From positions 1 to 9,294 of the forward strand of contig JASFIT010000169.1 in the NCBI GenBank assembly GCA_050122535.1: a stretch of DNA of 9,294 bases, written 5' to 3'. Made by a program: the position numbers and the translations under genes. The stretch comes from JASFEQ01 sp050122535. Lineage in GTDB: Bacteria; Desulfobacterota; DSM-4660; Desulfatiglandales; HGW-15. Each line of letters opens with the position of its first letter. Within the stretch, counting starts at the first letter, position 1. Positions 1 through 4,955 of the stretch are shown one piece after another. The notes beneath the pieces were generated by a model. That model worked only from the letters and a program-made list of their open reading frames with translations, made no database searches and was not told where the DNA came from.

Positions 1-164
1 CGGACGGCCCACACACGCAGGAATTCAAGATTTCTTGCCAAATTGTGGAATCCCGCCAAATTGCACAACAGATTTGGTAATCTTAACCTCTACAGGCGGT
101 GAAAGCCTAACGGAAAAATGGCAAGCACTAAATCTGAGATTTTGTGATCACCTTTTAAATCCAA
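1..164. other. Left-edge spacer, no firm gene
   Basis: No gene can be assigned with confidence. Two plus-strand frames are open from the window edge. One runs from base 3 to a TAA at 78-80 (about 25 codons), the other from base 2 to a TAG at 191-193 that would overlap the tail of the next minus-strand gene. Either could be the 3' end of a gene entering from outside, but both are too short to recognise. The 9-mer GCCAAATTG occurs twice (about 41-49 and 57-65). The small palindrome AAATCTGAGATTT lies at 130-142. No intrinsic terminator with a T-tract is visible for the minus-strand operon ending at 165. Confidence 0.3.
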
Positions 165-353
165 TTATTTTTTGGCGTAGAGCCAAGCCAGAATAGCTAT
201 CAGCAGTAATGAGTTTGCTCCTAATACAACTGTCTTCGCTTGAAGAGCAAAAATATAACCAAATACCGTGGATCCTCCTATAAACCTAAAAATTGCGGCA
301 TATACAAAGAGGGCTGTTCCTATCACTGCTAAAATGTAGGATAAATGCTTCAT
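165..353 (-). CDS. Small two-TM membrane protein, unknown function
   Basis: This 62-residue protein is almost entirely hydrophobic. Two membrane segments are predicted by eye, at about residues 4-25 and 41-59, joined by a short glycine-containing linker, with a Lys-Lys C-terminus. Both ends probably face the cytoplasm by the positive-inside rule (inference). The ATG start is supported by AAGGAG about 7 nt upstream (minus strand, near 361-367). It lies 25 bp after the preceding small gene on the same strand and is probably the last gene of the nuclease/hydrolase operon. I do not recognise the family. It could be an inner-membrane accessory peptide, and the sequence gives no biochemical hint. 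The gene call is fairly secure because of the ribosome site and the membrane-protein composition. Confidence 0.7.
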   Translation of the reverse strand: MKHLSYILAVIGTALFVYAAIFRFIGGSTVFGYIFALQAKTVVLGANSLLLIAILAWLYAKK

Positions 354-378
354 CTCTAATCTCCTTTCTTTGGTATTT

Positions 379-582
379 TCAATTATGCCATCTTTCCCTT
401 TTGCTTCTCTCGGTATTCATGGACCACTTGGCTAAATTGACGTGAAACTCTTCTTGAGTAAATGCCCCTTTGTCAATGAGCAACTGGCACACAGCATCCA
501 CTTGGATAGAAGTAGCCATGAGCATTTGCGTGAACGTGACGAGTTCATTTTCATCTGGTTTTTCTGCCATTGAAACTTCCAT
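379..582 (-). CDS. Small hypothetical protein (67 aa)
   Basis: The protein has 67 residues with no recognised domain. The start is acidic, the middle looks alpha-helical with one cysteine (CQLLIDKG), and the tail is basic and hydrophilic (ERSKRERWHN). It could be a soluble helical mini-protein. The first ATG follows the TGA of the upstream gene with no gap, which suggests translational coupling. A second ATG, four codons in at 570, has GGAAG five bases upstream and may be the true start, giving 63 residues. It shares direction and tight spacing with the 71-aa helical protein upstream and the two-TM protein downstream. A partnership between the two helical mini-proteins is only a guess. Confidence 0.6.
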   Translation of the reverse strand: MEVSMAEKPDENELVTFTQMLMATSIQVDAVCQLLIDKGAFTQEEFHVNLAKWSMNTERSKRERWHN

Positions 583-798
583 TCAATCCAATGGATTTTG
601 TTCAGCGATCCTTTCGCCCACCCTGATGATTCCTTCCAGATCATCTAGCATATTCTTCCATTTCTCCTCATCAGGCTCTATAGGCCTAAGGTGGCCTATT
701 AGCTCCACACAGCTCCTCAAGGCGAACACTAACTGCTCTATGGTGTTTTCCAGTGCATCAATGTAGTTGATTGTTTTTTGCTCCAGCTCTTTTTCCAT
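583..798 (-). CDS. Small helical hypothetical protein (71 aa)
   Basis: The protein has 71 residues and is strongly charged and helix-prone. It has a Glu/Lys-rich N-terminus and a leucine/isoleucine pattern that could form a helical hairpin around the PIEPDEEKW turn near residue 40. There is no signal peptide, membrane segment or known motif. I chose the ATG at 798 because AGAGGAAG ends six bases before it. The ATG two codons earlier (804) overlaps the nuclease stop as ATGA, but its Shine-Dalgarno sequence would touch the start codon. Adjacency to the nuclease stop (801-803) suggests cotranscription and coupling. A role as partner or inhibitor of the nuclease is possible by position only. The nuclease is predicted to be exported and this protein is not, which argues against a simple immunity protein. 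Confidence 0.6.
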   Translation of the reverse strand: MEKELEQKTINYIDALENTIEQLVFALRSCVELIGHLRPIEPDEEKWKNMLDDLEGIIRVGERIAEQNPLD

Positions 799-800
799 AA

Positions 801-1319
801 TCATCTTCCTCTCTGTGTCCTACGCCATTCTTTCGGGCTTATGTACCTATCACCTAAACTCCACATCCCACGCATGGCAGCTTTAGCTTCCTTTTCCGCT
901 TTCCGGTAAGGCTCAAGATCCAAACCCTTGGTTGAATTGCCCCTGTAGACCTCTGCCAGTCCTGATCTGACCATCTCAAGGTTGATGTTTATGCCTTCCC
1001 AAAAGACTACCCCTAGCACTATATTATACACATCAAGCTTATAGCCTATTATGGACACAGTCCTGTTCAATACTAGACCTGATAAATATTTCTTTGCTTG
1101 CTGGCTATATGGCTGGCCCGGCTGATATTTTTTCTGCGATGTTTCAGGCGCGTCAATCCCCACTAAACGCACTTTCCTTATAACTCTATGGTCTCTTACG
1201 ACCAGTATTGTATCGCCATCGTAGACTCTGGTGACTTTGAACTCGCCAGCCAGCGAGATGGTGGGGAGGATTAAGAGAGAGATAATAAAGAAGATTATAG
1301 CTTTTAGTGTCTTTCTCAT
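801..1319 (-). CDS. Secreted thermonuclease (SNase)-family protein, catalytic Arg replaced
   Basis: This is a staphylococcal-nuclease-like protein of 172 residues from the ATG at 1319. It starts with a clear signal peptide (MRKTLKAII..., hydrophobic to about residue 20, likely cleavage after SLA at 24), so it should act in the periplasm or outside. The family cuts DNA and RNA using Ca2+. The calcium and catalytic residues of the first half are present: YDGDT (Asp36 matches Asp21 of the S. aureus enzyme), Arg51 (Arg35), Asp56 and Glu59 in GIDAPET (Asp40, Glu43). The second catalytic arginine (Arg87, normally in YGR) is Ile100 in DVYNIVLG. The C-terminal YRKAEKEAKA helix is typical. A GTG at 1361 opens the frame 14 codons earlier, but would put an odd extension before a perfect signal peptide. 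It follows the hydrolase-PilZ gene by 68 bp. Activity may be reduced or lost. Confidence 0.85.
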   Translation of the reverse strand: MRKTLKAIIFFIISLLILPTISLAGEFKVTRVYDGDTILVVRDHRVIRKVRLVGIDAPETSQKKYQPGQPYSQQAKKYLSGLVLNRTVSIIGYKLDVYNIVLGVVFWEGININLEMVRSGLAEVYRGNSTKGLDLEPYRKAEKEAKAAMRGMWSLGDRYISPKEWRRTQRGR

Positions 1320-1387
1320 TCTTATAGCAGACAGAGCTTTTCTAAAACCACAGAACCCCACCTCTCATTGAGAAATGGAGTCTATAA

Positions 1388-2455
1388 TCAGTGCAACGGA
1401 ATCCTATTCACGAGGCTGTCGATGTTGGATTCCTGTTCGGGACGAGTCATCTTAAATTTGACACCCATTCCAAGTTCGCTAATCCTAGCTATCTCGCCAT
1501 TTATGCTGATAGTTTCGTCGGAAATTGGGAGCGGAAAAGTCATTGATACTTCCTGTCCCGCAGAGAACGATTTATCTGTTTCGATAAAAACTCCCCCAGC
1601 ACTAATATCTTGAATGGAATCAGTATAAGTGTCTTCGTTAACAATATAGTTGACGACTGCGGAGTAAGGCTTTCTTTCATATTCCCTTTTCACATTTTCC
1701 TTTATCCAATTTGCGACATACTCTGCTATTTCCTCCCATGCGGGTTCCCCGATAACCCAGTGAGCGTGATTTGGATATTCCTTATAAGTTGACACAGCTT
1801 TGTATTTGTCGCTCACTTTCCTTACGACTGAAGCAGGTGTCATTCGGTCTTGGCTTCCTCCAATTACCAATATGGGACAAGTGACCCTTGATTCATCAAC
1901 CTTTGAAGCATTTGAGGAATCAAAAAGATAAAATCCAATCTCCATCGCTGCTTTTCCAGACTCGTGAACCAATTTATTATAAATATCTATTTGGTCCTCC
2001 TCGGGCATCAAATGTAACATCCCAAACAGGGCTTCATCAAAGGTCCCCAGAAGCGGTTTCTTCCACCAACCCCATGTCTTTAACCCGCTCCAGAAACATT
2101 TGATGACTGACCATTTTAGGGCGAAGACTCCGCTTGGTGGCGCAGGGGTCAAAAGAACGAGACCTTTAGCTAATCCTCTACTGCCCAGGATTTGAGAAAG
2201 CAATCCTCCCATAGAATGCCCTACAATTATCGGCGTGGTATCAAGTTGTCTGATCTCATCTTCGAGGTCTTTGGCATAATCCAGTAGACTGGTGGTCCCA
2301 AGTCTTCGGTCAGGTAATTCATTGGGACCGAGGTCGTGGTGGCGTAATGTAATAGTTACACACTCAAAGCCCTTGTCCTCGAAAAACTCCTTATATTTTT
2401 CCCAACACCATGCACCACAAAACATACCGTGAATCATAAATAGTGTTTTTTTCAC
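1388..2455 (-). CDS. Alpha/beta hydrolase fused to C-terminal PilZ domain
   Basis: The protein has 355 residues and no signal peptide, so it is probably cytoplasmic. Residues 1-255 are an alpha/beta hydrolase: the HGM oxyanion region is at 9-11, the nucleophile elbow GHSMGG at 79-84 (Ser81), the acid is probably Asp203 in GGSQD, and the catalytic His is His232 in NHAHW. A lid-like insertion rich in Trp (about 113-135) may bind a hydrophobic acyl substrate (inference). Residues 256-345 look like a PilZ domain with both c-di-GMP motifs: RxxxR (Arg257-Arg261) and DxSxxG (Asp283, Ser285, Gly288), followed by the usual beta strands (GGVFIET, GEIARI, GMGVKF). The GTG start is convincing, as AAGGAGGGG ends five bases before it. 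It is first in a probable operon with the secreted nuclease. The substrate is unknown; esterase, lipase or thioesterase are all possible. Confidence 0.9.
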   Translation of the reverse strand: MKKTLFMIHGMFCGAWCWEKYKEFFEDKGFECVTITLRHHDLGPNELPDRRLGTTSLLDYAKDLEDEIRQLDTTPIIVGHSMGGLLSQILGSRGLAKGLVLLTPAPPSGVFALKWSVIKCFWSGLKTWGWWKKPLLGTFDEALFGMLHLMPEEDQIDIYNKLVHESGKAAMEIGFYLFDSSNASKVDESRVTCPILVIGGSQDRMTPASVVRKVSDKYKAVSTYKEYPNHAHWVIGEPAWEEIAEYVANWIKENVKREYERKPYSAVVNYIVNEDTYTDSIQDISAGGVFIETDKSFSAGQEVSMTFPLPISDETISINGEIARISELGMGVKFKMTRPEQESNIDSLVNRIPLH

Positions 2456-2808
2456 TTTATCCCCTCCTTTCCCTTAGGGGCACAGAAAACAAAAACCCAA
2501 CCTGTCATTATGCCAAATTGGGCTAAGTTTCTATTCCATAGCACCCTCGCAATTTAGGGGTTAGCGTTCACCATACAACCTGGGCAAGAATTAGCGGAAT
2601 TTAGGGGATTTGTCAATGTCGAGGGCAAAATAGGGAAACCCGTCGTTTCCGACCAAGGAAGGAACTGAAGGGCCTTAATAGAGACAAAATCATCGTCCAA
2701 AATTATGTTCGTCGTAAAGATGACGCCTCTTTACACCTCAATCGATGGAAACTTGATTTTGATTATTGAAAAGCCTCATTTTCAACTAAGGGATTGGATG
2801 GGGGCAAC
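2456..2808. other. Intergenic region upstream of hydrolase-PilZ gene
   Basis: About 350 bp hold no convincing gene. On the minus strand a perfect TTGACA (2616-2611) lies 17 bp from TAATTC (2593-2588), a possible promoter for the hydrolase operon with a poor -10 box and a leader of roughly 125 nt. CATAAT on the minus strand near 2510 is an alternative -10. AATTTAGGGG occurs at 2551-2560 and 2598-2607, and TTAGCG at 2561-2566 and 2591-2596, which hints at a decayed repeat or mobile-element end. A plus-strand 47-codon frame (2705-2848) lacks a ribosome site and runs through the terminator at 2809-2835. Confidence 0.3.
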
Positions 2809-2835
2809 AAAAAAGCAGGGCCGTGATGACCCTGC
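2809..2835 (-). terminator. Intrinsic terminator of the small-gene operon
   Basis: Read on the minus strand, GCAGGG (2835-2830) pairs with CCCTGC (2820-2815). Two further inner pairs (T-G, C-G) close a short loop, and TTTTTT (2814-2809) follows at once. It lies 40 bp after the stop of the 101-aa protein gene, where a Rho-independent terminator is expected. The hairpin is a near-copy of the two T-less hairpins found between the upstream genes. Confidence 0.8.
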
Positions 2836-2875
2836 GGTTGATGCTTGACAACTATTAGGCTTATTGGAAGGTTGT

Positions 2876-3181
2876 CTATTGTTTTCCCAATATTTTGAGT
2901 GAATCCGATATACCCATTACAGGTTCAATTTTCCAGGAAGCCCCTTCAATCTCGCTGAATGGAAACATCAGCTTCGATATCTCCATCAAAGCTTCATCCC
3001 CTTTTCCCTTCTCCGCATAAATAATATTGTAACCCTTTATGCCGATCTCACCATCGGAACAAGTGAAAGTCTGCCATTTCTTTATGCAAGACGGGAGTGC
3101 ATTCGCAGACATATCTGAGAAGCATTTAAACCACTCTTCTGTCTTGTTGGCTGGCATCCTGTAAGTACCCACAAATATCAT
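2876..3181 (-). CDS. Small hypothetical protein, possible alpha-beta ferredoxin-like fold
   Basis: The protein has 101 residues from the ATG at 3181, which has a near-ideal AAGGAGGTGAG placed eight bases upstream. The longer GTG start at 3190 falls inside that ribosome site and is rejected. The order looks like beta (MIFVGTYRM), alpha (KTEEWFKCFSDMSANAL), beta (WQTFTCSDGEIGIKGYNIIYAEK), alpha (GDEALMEISKLMFPF), beta (WKIEPVMG). That order resembles the dimeric alpha-beta barrel family to which the upstream ABM-like protein belongs. Cysteines are at 20, 32 and 41. There is no export signal. It is the last gene of a three-gene set, followed by a strong terminator. Function is unknown, and the fold is a by-eye inference. 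Confidence 0.75.
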   Translation of the reverse strand: MIFVGTYRMPANKTEEWFKCFSDMSANALPSCIKKWQTFTCSDGEIGIKGYNIIYAEKGKGDEALMEISKLMFPFSEIEGASWKIEPVMGISDSLKILGKQ

Positions 3182-3227
3182 ACTTCTCACCTCCTTTTTG
3201 ATTACCTAGCTTTGACGTTGGCGTTCA

Positions 3228-3251
3228 GGCAGGGCCAAATATGACCCTGCC
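3228..3251 (-). repeat. Intergenic hairpin, copy 1 (GGCAGGG/CCCTGCC)
   Basis: A perfect 7-bp inverted repeat, GGCAGGG (3228-3234) and CCCTGCC (3245-3251), encloses a 10-nt loop. On the minus-strand RNA two more pairs (U-G, C-G) can extend the stem. It lies between the ABM-like gene and the 101-aa gene. No T-tract follows (TGAACGCC), so it should not terminate well. Its sequence matches the hairpins at 3615-3637 and 2815-2835, suggesting a duplicated regulatory or RNA-processing element. Confidence 0.7.
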
Positions 3252-3293
3252 TTGGATACCGAAATTCATTTCAGTGAATGCTCAATTGATTGC

Positions 3294-3587
3294 TCAGGCT
3301 TGAACAACAACCTCATATCCTTCCTGAGCGGGCGGTGCCGTGAAGAAATCCTTAAACTTGCCTATTTGTTCTTGGTAGTATCCGCTCTGTTCATTGGCTA
3401 TCGCATTCTCTTCATTCTCCCATAGGGAAATGGAAACGCCTTTGCCAGTTTTGCGGTCCACCAACATATAAACGCCTTTGTAACCCTTCTGCGACTTTGC
3501 TGCAGGGACAACGCTTTCCCCATAAAGGTTTATGGTCTCATCTATCTTGTCAGGCTTTACTTGAACTATAGTTAGACGTGCAAACAT
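3294..3587 (-). CDS. ABM-like (antibiotic biosynthesis monooxygenase) dimeric alpha-beta barrel protein
   Basis: The protein has 97 residues, matching the usual single-domain ABM length. Strand one is MFARLTIVQVKPDKIDE, followed by a helix (INLYGESVVPAAKS), then KGYKGVYMLVDRKTGKGVSISLWENEENAIANE, the family's typical hairpin and second helix ahead of the last strand, YEVVVQA. Such proteins form dimeric ferredoxin-like barrels. Some are cofactor-free quinol or anthrone monooxygenases or haem-degrading enzymes, but most members have no proven substrate. None of the haem-binding residues of IsdG can be assigned with confidence here. The ATG start has AAGGAGG about eight bases upstream. Neighbours are DUF1059 upstream and the 101-aa protein downstream, each separated by a hairpin of the same sequence, so the three are probably cotranscribed. 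Confidence 0.85.
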   Translation of the reverse strand: MFARLTIVQVKPDKIDETINLYGESVVPAAKSQKGYKGVYMLVDRKTGKGVSISLWENEENAIANEQSGYYQEQIGKFKDFFTAPPAQEGYEVVVQA

Positions 3588-3614
3588 GATACATTCCTCC
3601 TTTCTCTAAATCTC

Positions 3615-3637
3615 GGCAGGGACGTGATAGCCCTGCC
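3615..3637 (-). repeat. Intergenic hairpin, copy 2 (GGCAGGG/CCCTGCC)
   Basis: A perfect 7-bp inverted repeat, GGCAGGG (3615-3621) and CCCTGCC (3631-3637), has a 9-nt loop (ACGTGATAG on the plus strand). The loop closely resembles that of the terminator hairpin at 2815-2835 (CCGTGATGA). It lies between DUF1059 and the ABM-like gene, about 28 bp before the latter's start. No T-run follows on the minus strand (GAGATTTAG), so readthrough is expected. Confidence 0.7.
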
Positions 3638-3670
3638 TTAATTGTTCCGCGAAATCGCAGCATTCATGCC

Positions 3671-3713
3671 GGTGGGCGCTGCCGATCAAATATAAGCGGT
3701 GGAACAGCCCACC
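3671..3713. repeat. Inverted repeat in the DUF1059-ABM spacer
   Basis: GGTGGGC (3671-3677) and GCCCACC (3707-3713) are perfect complements around a 29-nt loop, and the loop itself can form smaller stems. Together with copy 2 of the GGCAGGG hairpin and GCGAAATCGC (3650-3659) it makes this 160-bp spacer unusually structured. Without a T-tract it is not a clear terminator; it may affect mRNA stability or be chance. Confidence 0.4.
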
Positions 3714-3747
3714 ATCTTTAGCCATCTTTCAGGTGTTTTCGCCGTCA

Positions 3748-3924
3748 TTACTCATCGCGAATGGCTGCGCGCACTTGTGAAAGAACCTCTTCGGGGATCT
3801 CCTTCATGTCATGTGCCGCAGCAGCATGTTCAGCGGCCTTCTTCAAAATTTCTTCCTCAGAATCAGCGCGTGCGACAAAGTCGCAGTCCATGCCAACATC
3901 TCTACATCGGAGTACTTTTGCCAT
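3748..3924 (-). CDS. DUF1059 family small protein
   Basis: The gene encodes 58 residues, short enough to be missed by length cut-offs. The start MAKVLRCRDVGMDCDFVARA, followed by a Glu/Lys/Ala-rich helix (EEEILKKAAEHAAAAHDM) and the ending IPEEVLSQVRAAIRDE, is the classic DUF1059 pattern, including the conserved CRDxGxDCxF core with Cys7 and Cys14. The function of this family is not established. The start codon is fixed by GGAGG six bases upstream. It is the first gene of the DUF1059, ABM-like and 101-aa set. A candidate promoter lies at 3980-4007 with an inverted repeat just upstream. The two conserved cysteines could bind metal or sense redox state, but that is inference. Confidence 0.93.
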   Translation of the reverse strand: MAKVLRCRDVGMDCDFVARADSEEEILKKAAEHAAAAHDMKEIPEEVLSQVRAAIRDE

Positions 3925-3979
3925 TTCGCACCTCCTTTTATCAGCCGCCGAGGAATTTTCCGTCCTTCATATATGGTTG

Positions 3980-4007
3980 ACTATACTTAAAGCAGATGGT
4001 GCTTCAG
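3980..4007 (-). promoter_or_regulatory. Candidate promoter of the DUF1059-ABM operon
   Basis: On the minus strand TATAGT (3985-3980, five of six to the -10 consensus) is preceded, 16 bp upstream, by CTGAAG (4007-4002, three of six to the -35 consensus). Transcription would start near 3973, giving a leader of about 50 nt before DUF1059. The weak -35 beside a perfect inverted repeat suggests activator dependence (inference). Confidence 0.35.
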
Positions 4008-4042
4008 GCTCCTGACAGAGCAGACATTATCCCGTCAGGAGC
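4008..4042. promoter_or_regulatory. Perfect 9-bp inverted repeat, possible operator
   Basis: GCTCCTGAC (4008-4016) and GTCAGGAGC (4034-4042) are perfect complements separated by 17 bp. The repeat abuts the candidate -35 box of the small-gene operon. Centre-to-centre spacing is 26 bp, between two and three helical turns, so both dimer binding with looping and an RNA hairpin are possible. There is no T-tract on either side, so a terminator is unlikely. Confidence 0.4.
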
Positions 4043-4456
4043 AAGGAGAGCACATTTTGAGAGGATACTCCATGAGGAACCTCCGGAATGGAGGTTGGTG
4101 GAACGAAGGAAAGTTAGGCTGTGAGATAGATTATCTTAAGGCTTACAAAGTTAATCTATTTAGTAAGGAATGAACTAATATTAGTTAGACTGAACATGTG
4201 CTTTCTGTCAAGGATAATCGGCTTGCTGGTCAAGGGCAGACAAAAAGGAACCCCTGGGCCGAGGAAGGTGGATTGAGGTACCAAAAGATGCCCAGGGGTC
4301 AAGCAAGGGTTGAGGTATCAAGAGTGCGGTACGAAGGCAATGAAAGGTTTAACAGCAACCCTATTGGTCAAAGGTTAGGTTTTTATTTTGGGTTTGTTAG
4401 TTTTTGGTTTGTGAGAGAAGAGGAAGGAAGTTACTGGAAGGGGGAATAGGGGAAAT
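4043..4456. other. Gene-free region rich in inverted repeats
   Basis: No convincing coding region is seen. Perfect inverted repeats follow one another: AACCTCC/GGAGGTT (4078-4096, 5-nt loop), ATAGATTA/TAATCTAT (4126-4159), the 14-bp palindrome AACTAATATTAGTT (4173-4186), ACCCCTGGGC/GCCCAGGGGT (4250-4299, 10 bp with a 30-nt loop) and AGGGTTG/CAACCCT (4306-4362). A 15-mer, TTGAGGTACCAAAAG, recurs at 4310-4324 with two changes. On the plus strand the series ends in a T/G-rich tract (4377-4415), then an A/G-rich tract. This could be a structured non-coding RNA or a cluster of regulator sites. A plus-strand 83-codon frame from a GTG at 4198 has no ribosome site and looks spurious. Confidence 0.4.
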
Positions 4457-4564
4457 TCACCACGACCAACCCCAACTCTTCATCCAGAGTATGTACCCCA
4501 CAAGCCAAGCCAGGACCCCCAAGTACAGCACCAGGTCTACTATTAACCCCTTTAGGTTCCGCAT
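4457..4564 (-). CDS. Possible 35-aa single-pass membrane peptide
   Basis: A short minus-strand frame encodes 35 residues beginning MRNLKGLIVDLVLYLGVLAW. A charged N-terminus is followed by one hydrophobic segment (about residues 7-27) and a Trp-rich end, WMKSWGWSW. This layout is typical of small inner-membrane peptides, where tryptophans sit at the membrane interface. GAGGGGG lies five bases before the ATG and could serve as a ribosome site. The next open minus-strand frame over the same DNA (74 codons, GTG start at 4655) reads as low-complexity Gly/Pro sequence and is less protein-like. It stands alone, with no cotranscribed neighbour. No family is recognised, and chance cannot be excluded at this size. 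Confidence 0.4.
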   Translation of the reverse strand: MRNLKGLIVDLVLYLGVLAWLVGYILWMKSWGWSW

Positions 4565-4706
4565 TTTTGCCCCCTCGGTAAGGGTTCTCGGCTTTGGAAG
4601 CTCCACCTAATACGCAAATTAAGTCCGATAGGGGAGAAATCAATGGCGCGGCCACTTTCTTCTAAAAAGGTTGAAAAAAAGTGACAGCAAAATGGTACCA
4701 AAGATG

Positions 4707-4740
4707 AAAAAAAGGAGGTAGCCGCAATGGCTAACCCCTT
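4707..4740 (-). terminator. Intrinsic terminator of tRNA-Arg
   Basis: On the minus strand a 12-bp stem pairs 4740-4729 with 4723-4712, with one mismatch and one G-U pair around a 5-nt loop, and runs into a seven-base T-tract (4713-4707). It starts 8 bp after the tRNA CCA end, so it should end the tRNA transcript. The apparent plus-strand ribosome site plus ATG at 4714-4729 is just the complement of this stem. Confidence 0.85.
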
Positions 4741-4748
4741 GATATCAC

Positions 4749-4825
4749 TGGTGCGCCCAGGGTGATTCGAACACCCGACCTACGGATTCGTAGTCCGTCA
4801 CTCTATCCAGCTGAGCTATGGGCGC
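4749..4825 (-). tRNA. tRNA-Arg (anticodon ACG)
   Basis: The 77-nt tRNA folds as a full cloverleaf with encoded CCA. The acceptor stem is GCGCCCA with TGGGCGC and discriminator A. The D arm is GCTC...GAGT with one G-U pair. The anticodon stem ACGGA/TCCGT carries loop CTACGAA, with ACG at the anticodon position. The T arm is GGGTG/CACCC with loop TTCGAAT. ACG, with A34 normally edited to inosine by TadA, reads CGU, CGC and CGA codons. It appears to be transcribed alone, with a strong terminator just downstream. Upstream, TTGTGA and TAGAGA with a 16-bp spacer could be its promoter, a weak call. I see no integrase gene nor a second copy of the tRNA 3' end in the window, so there is no evidence for an inserted element here. 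Confidence 0.97.
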
Positions 4826-4955
4826 ACAGGGTTTTGAGATTCTCTATTCTTAGGTTTTCACCTCACAACCTAACACCTTCTATAACATTTCCCTCCATTT
4901 TTTCATAGGGCAATTTCATCCAAAATGAACAGAAAGTCCCGCCGGCGGTGGTCAG

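Noticed and set aside
2705..2848. Plus-strand 47-codon frame with protein-like composition
   Set aside because: No ribosome site, and it runs antisense through the intrinsic terminator at 2809-2835.
3699..4015. Two plus-strand frames of 84-93 codons
   Set aside because: They lie opposite the DUF1059 gene, which has an unmistakable family sequence and ribosome site on the minus strand.
4198..4449. Plus-strand 83-codon frame from GTG
   Set aside because: No ribosome site, composition reflects G/T- and A/G-rich tracts and inverted repeats; no recognisable domain.
4431..4655. Minus-strand 74-codon frame from GTG
   Set aside because: Gly/Pro-rich shadow sequence; the overlapping 35-codon frame has a better start and a sensible membrane-protein pattern.
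4714..4764. Plus-strand AAGGAGG followed by ATG and a 12-codon frame into the tRNA
   Set aside because: It is the complement of the tRNA-Arg terminator stem and T-tract, and the frame stops inside the tRNA.
4749..4825. tRNA-Arg as an integration site
   Set aside because: No integrase gene and no second copy of the tRNA 3' end are present in this window.
4938..4950. CCGCCGGCGG palindrome after the HAD gene as a terminator
   Set aside because: No loop space and no T-tract follows on the minus strand, so termination there is not supported.
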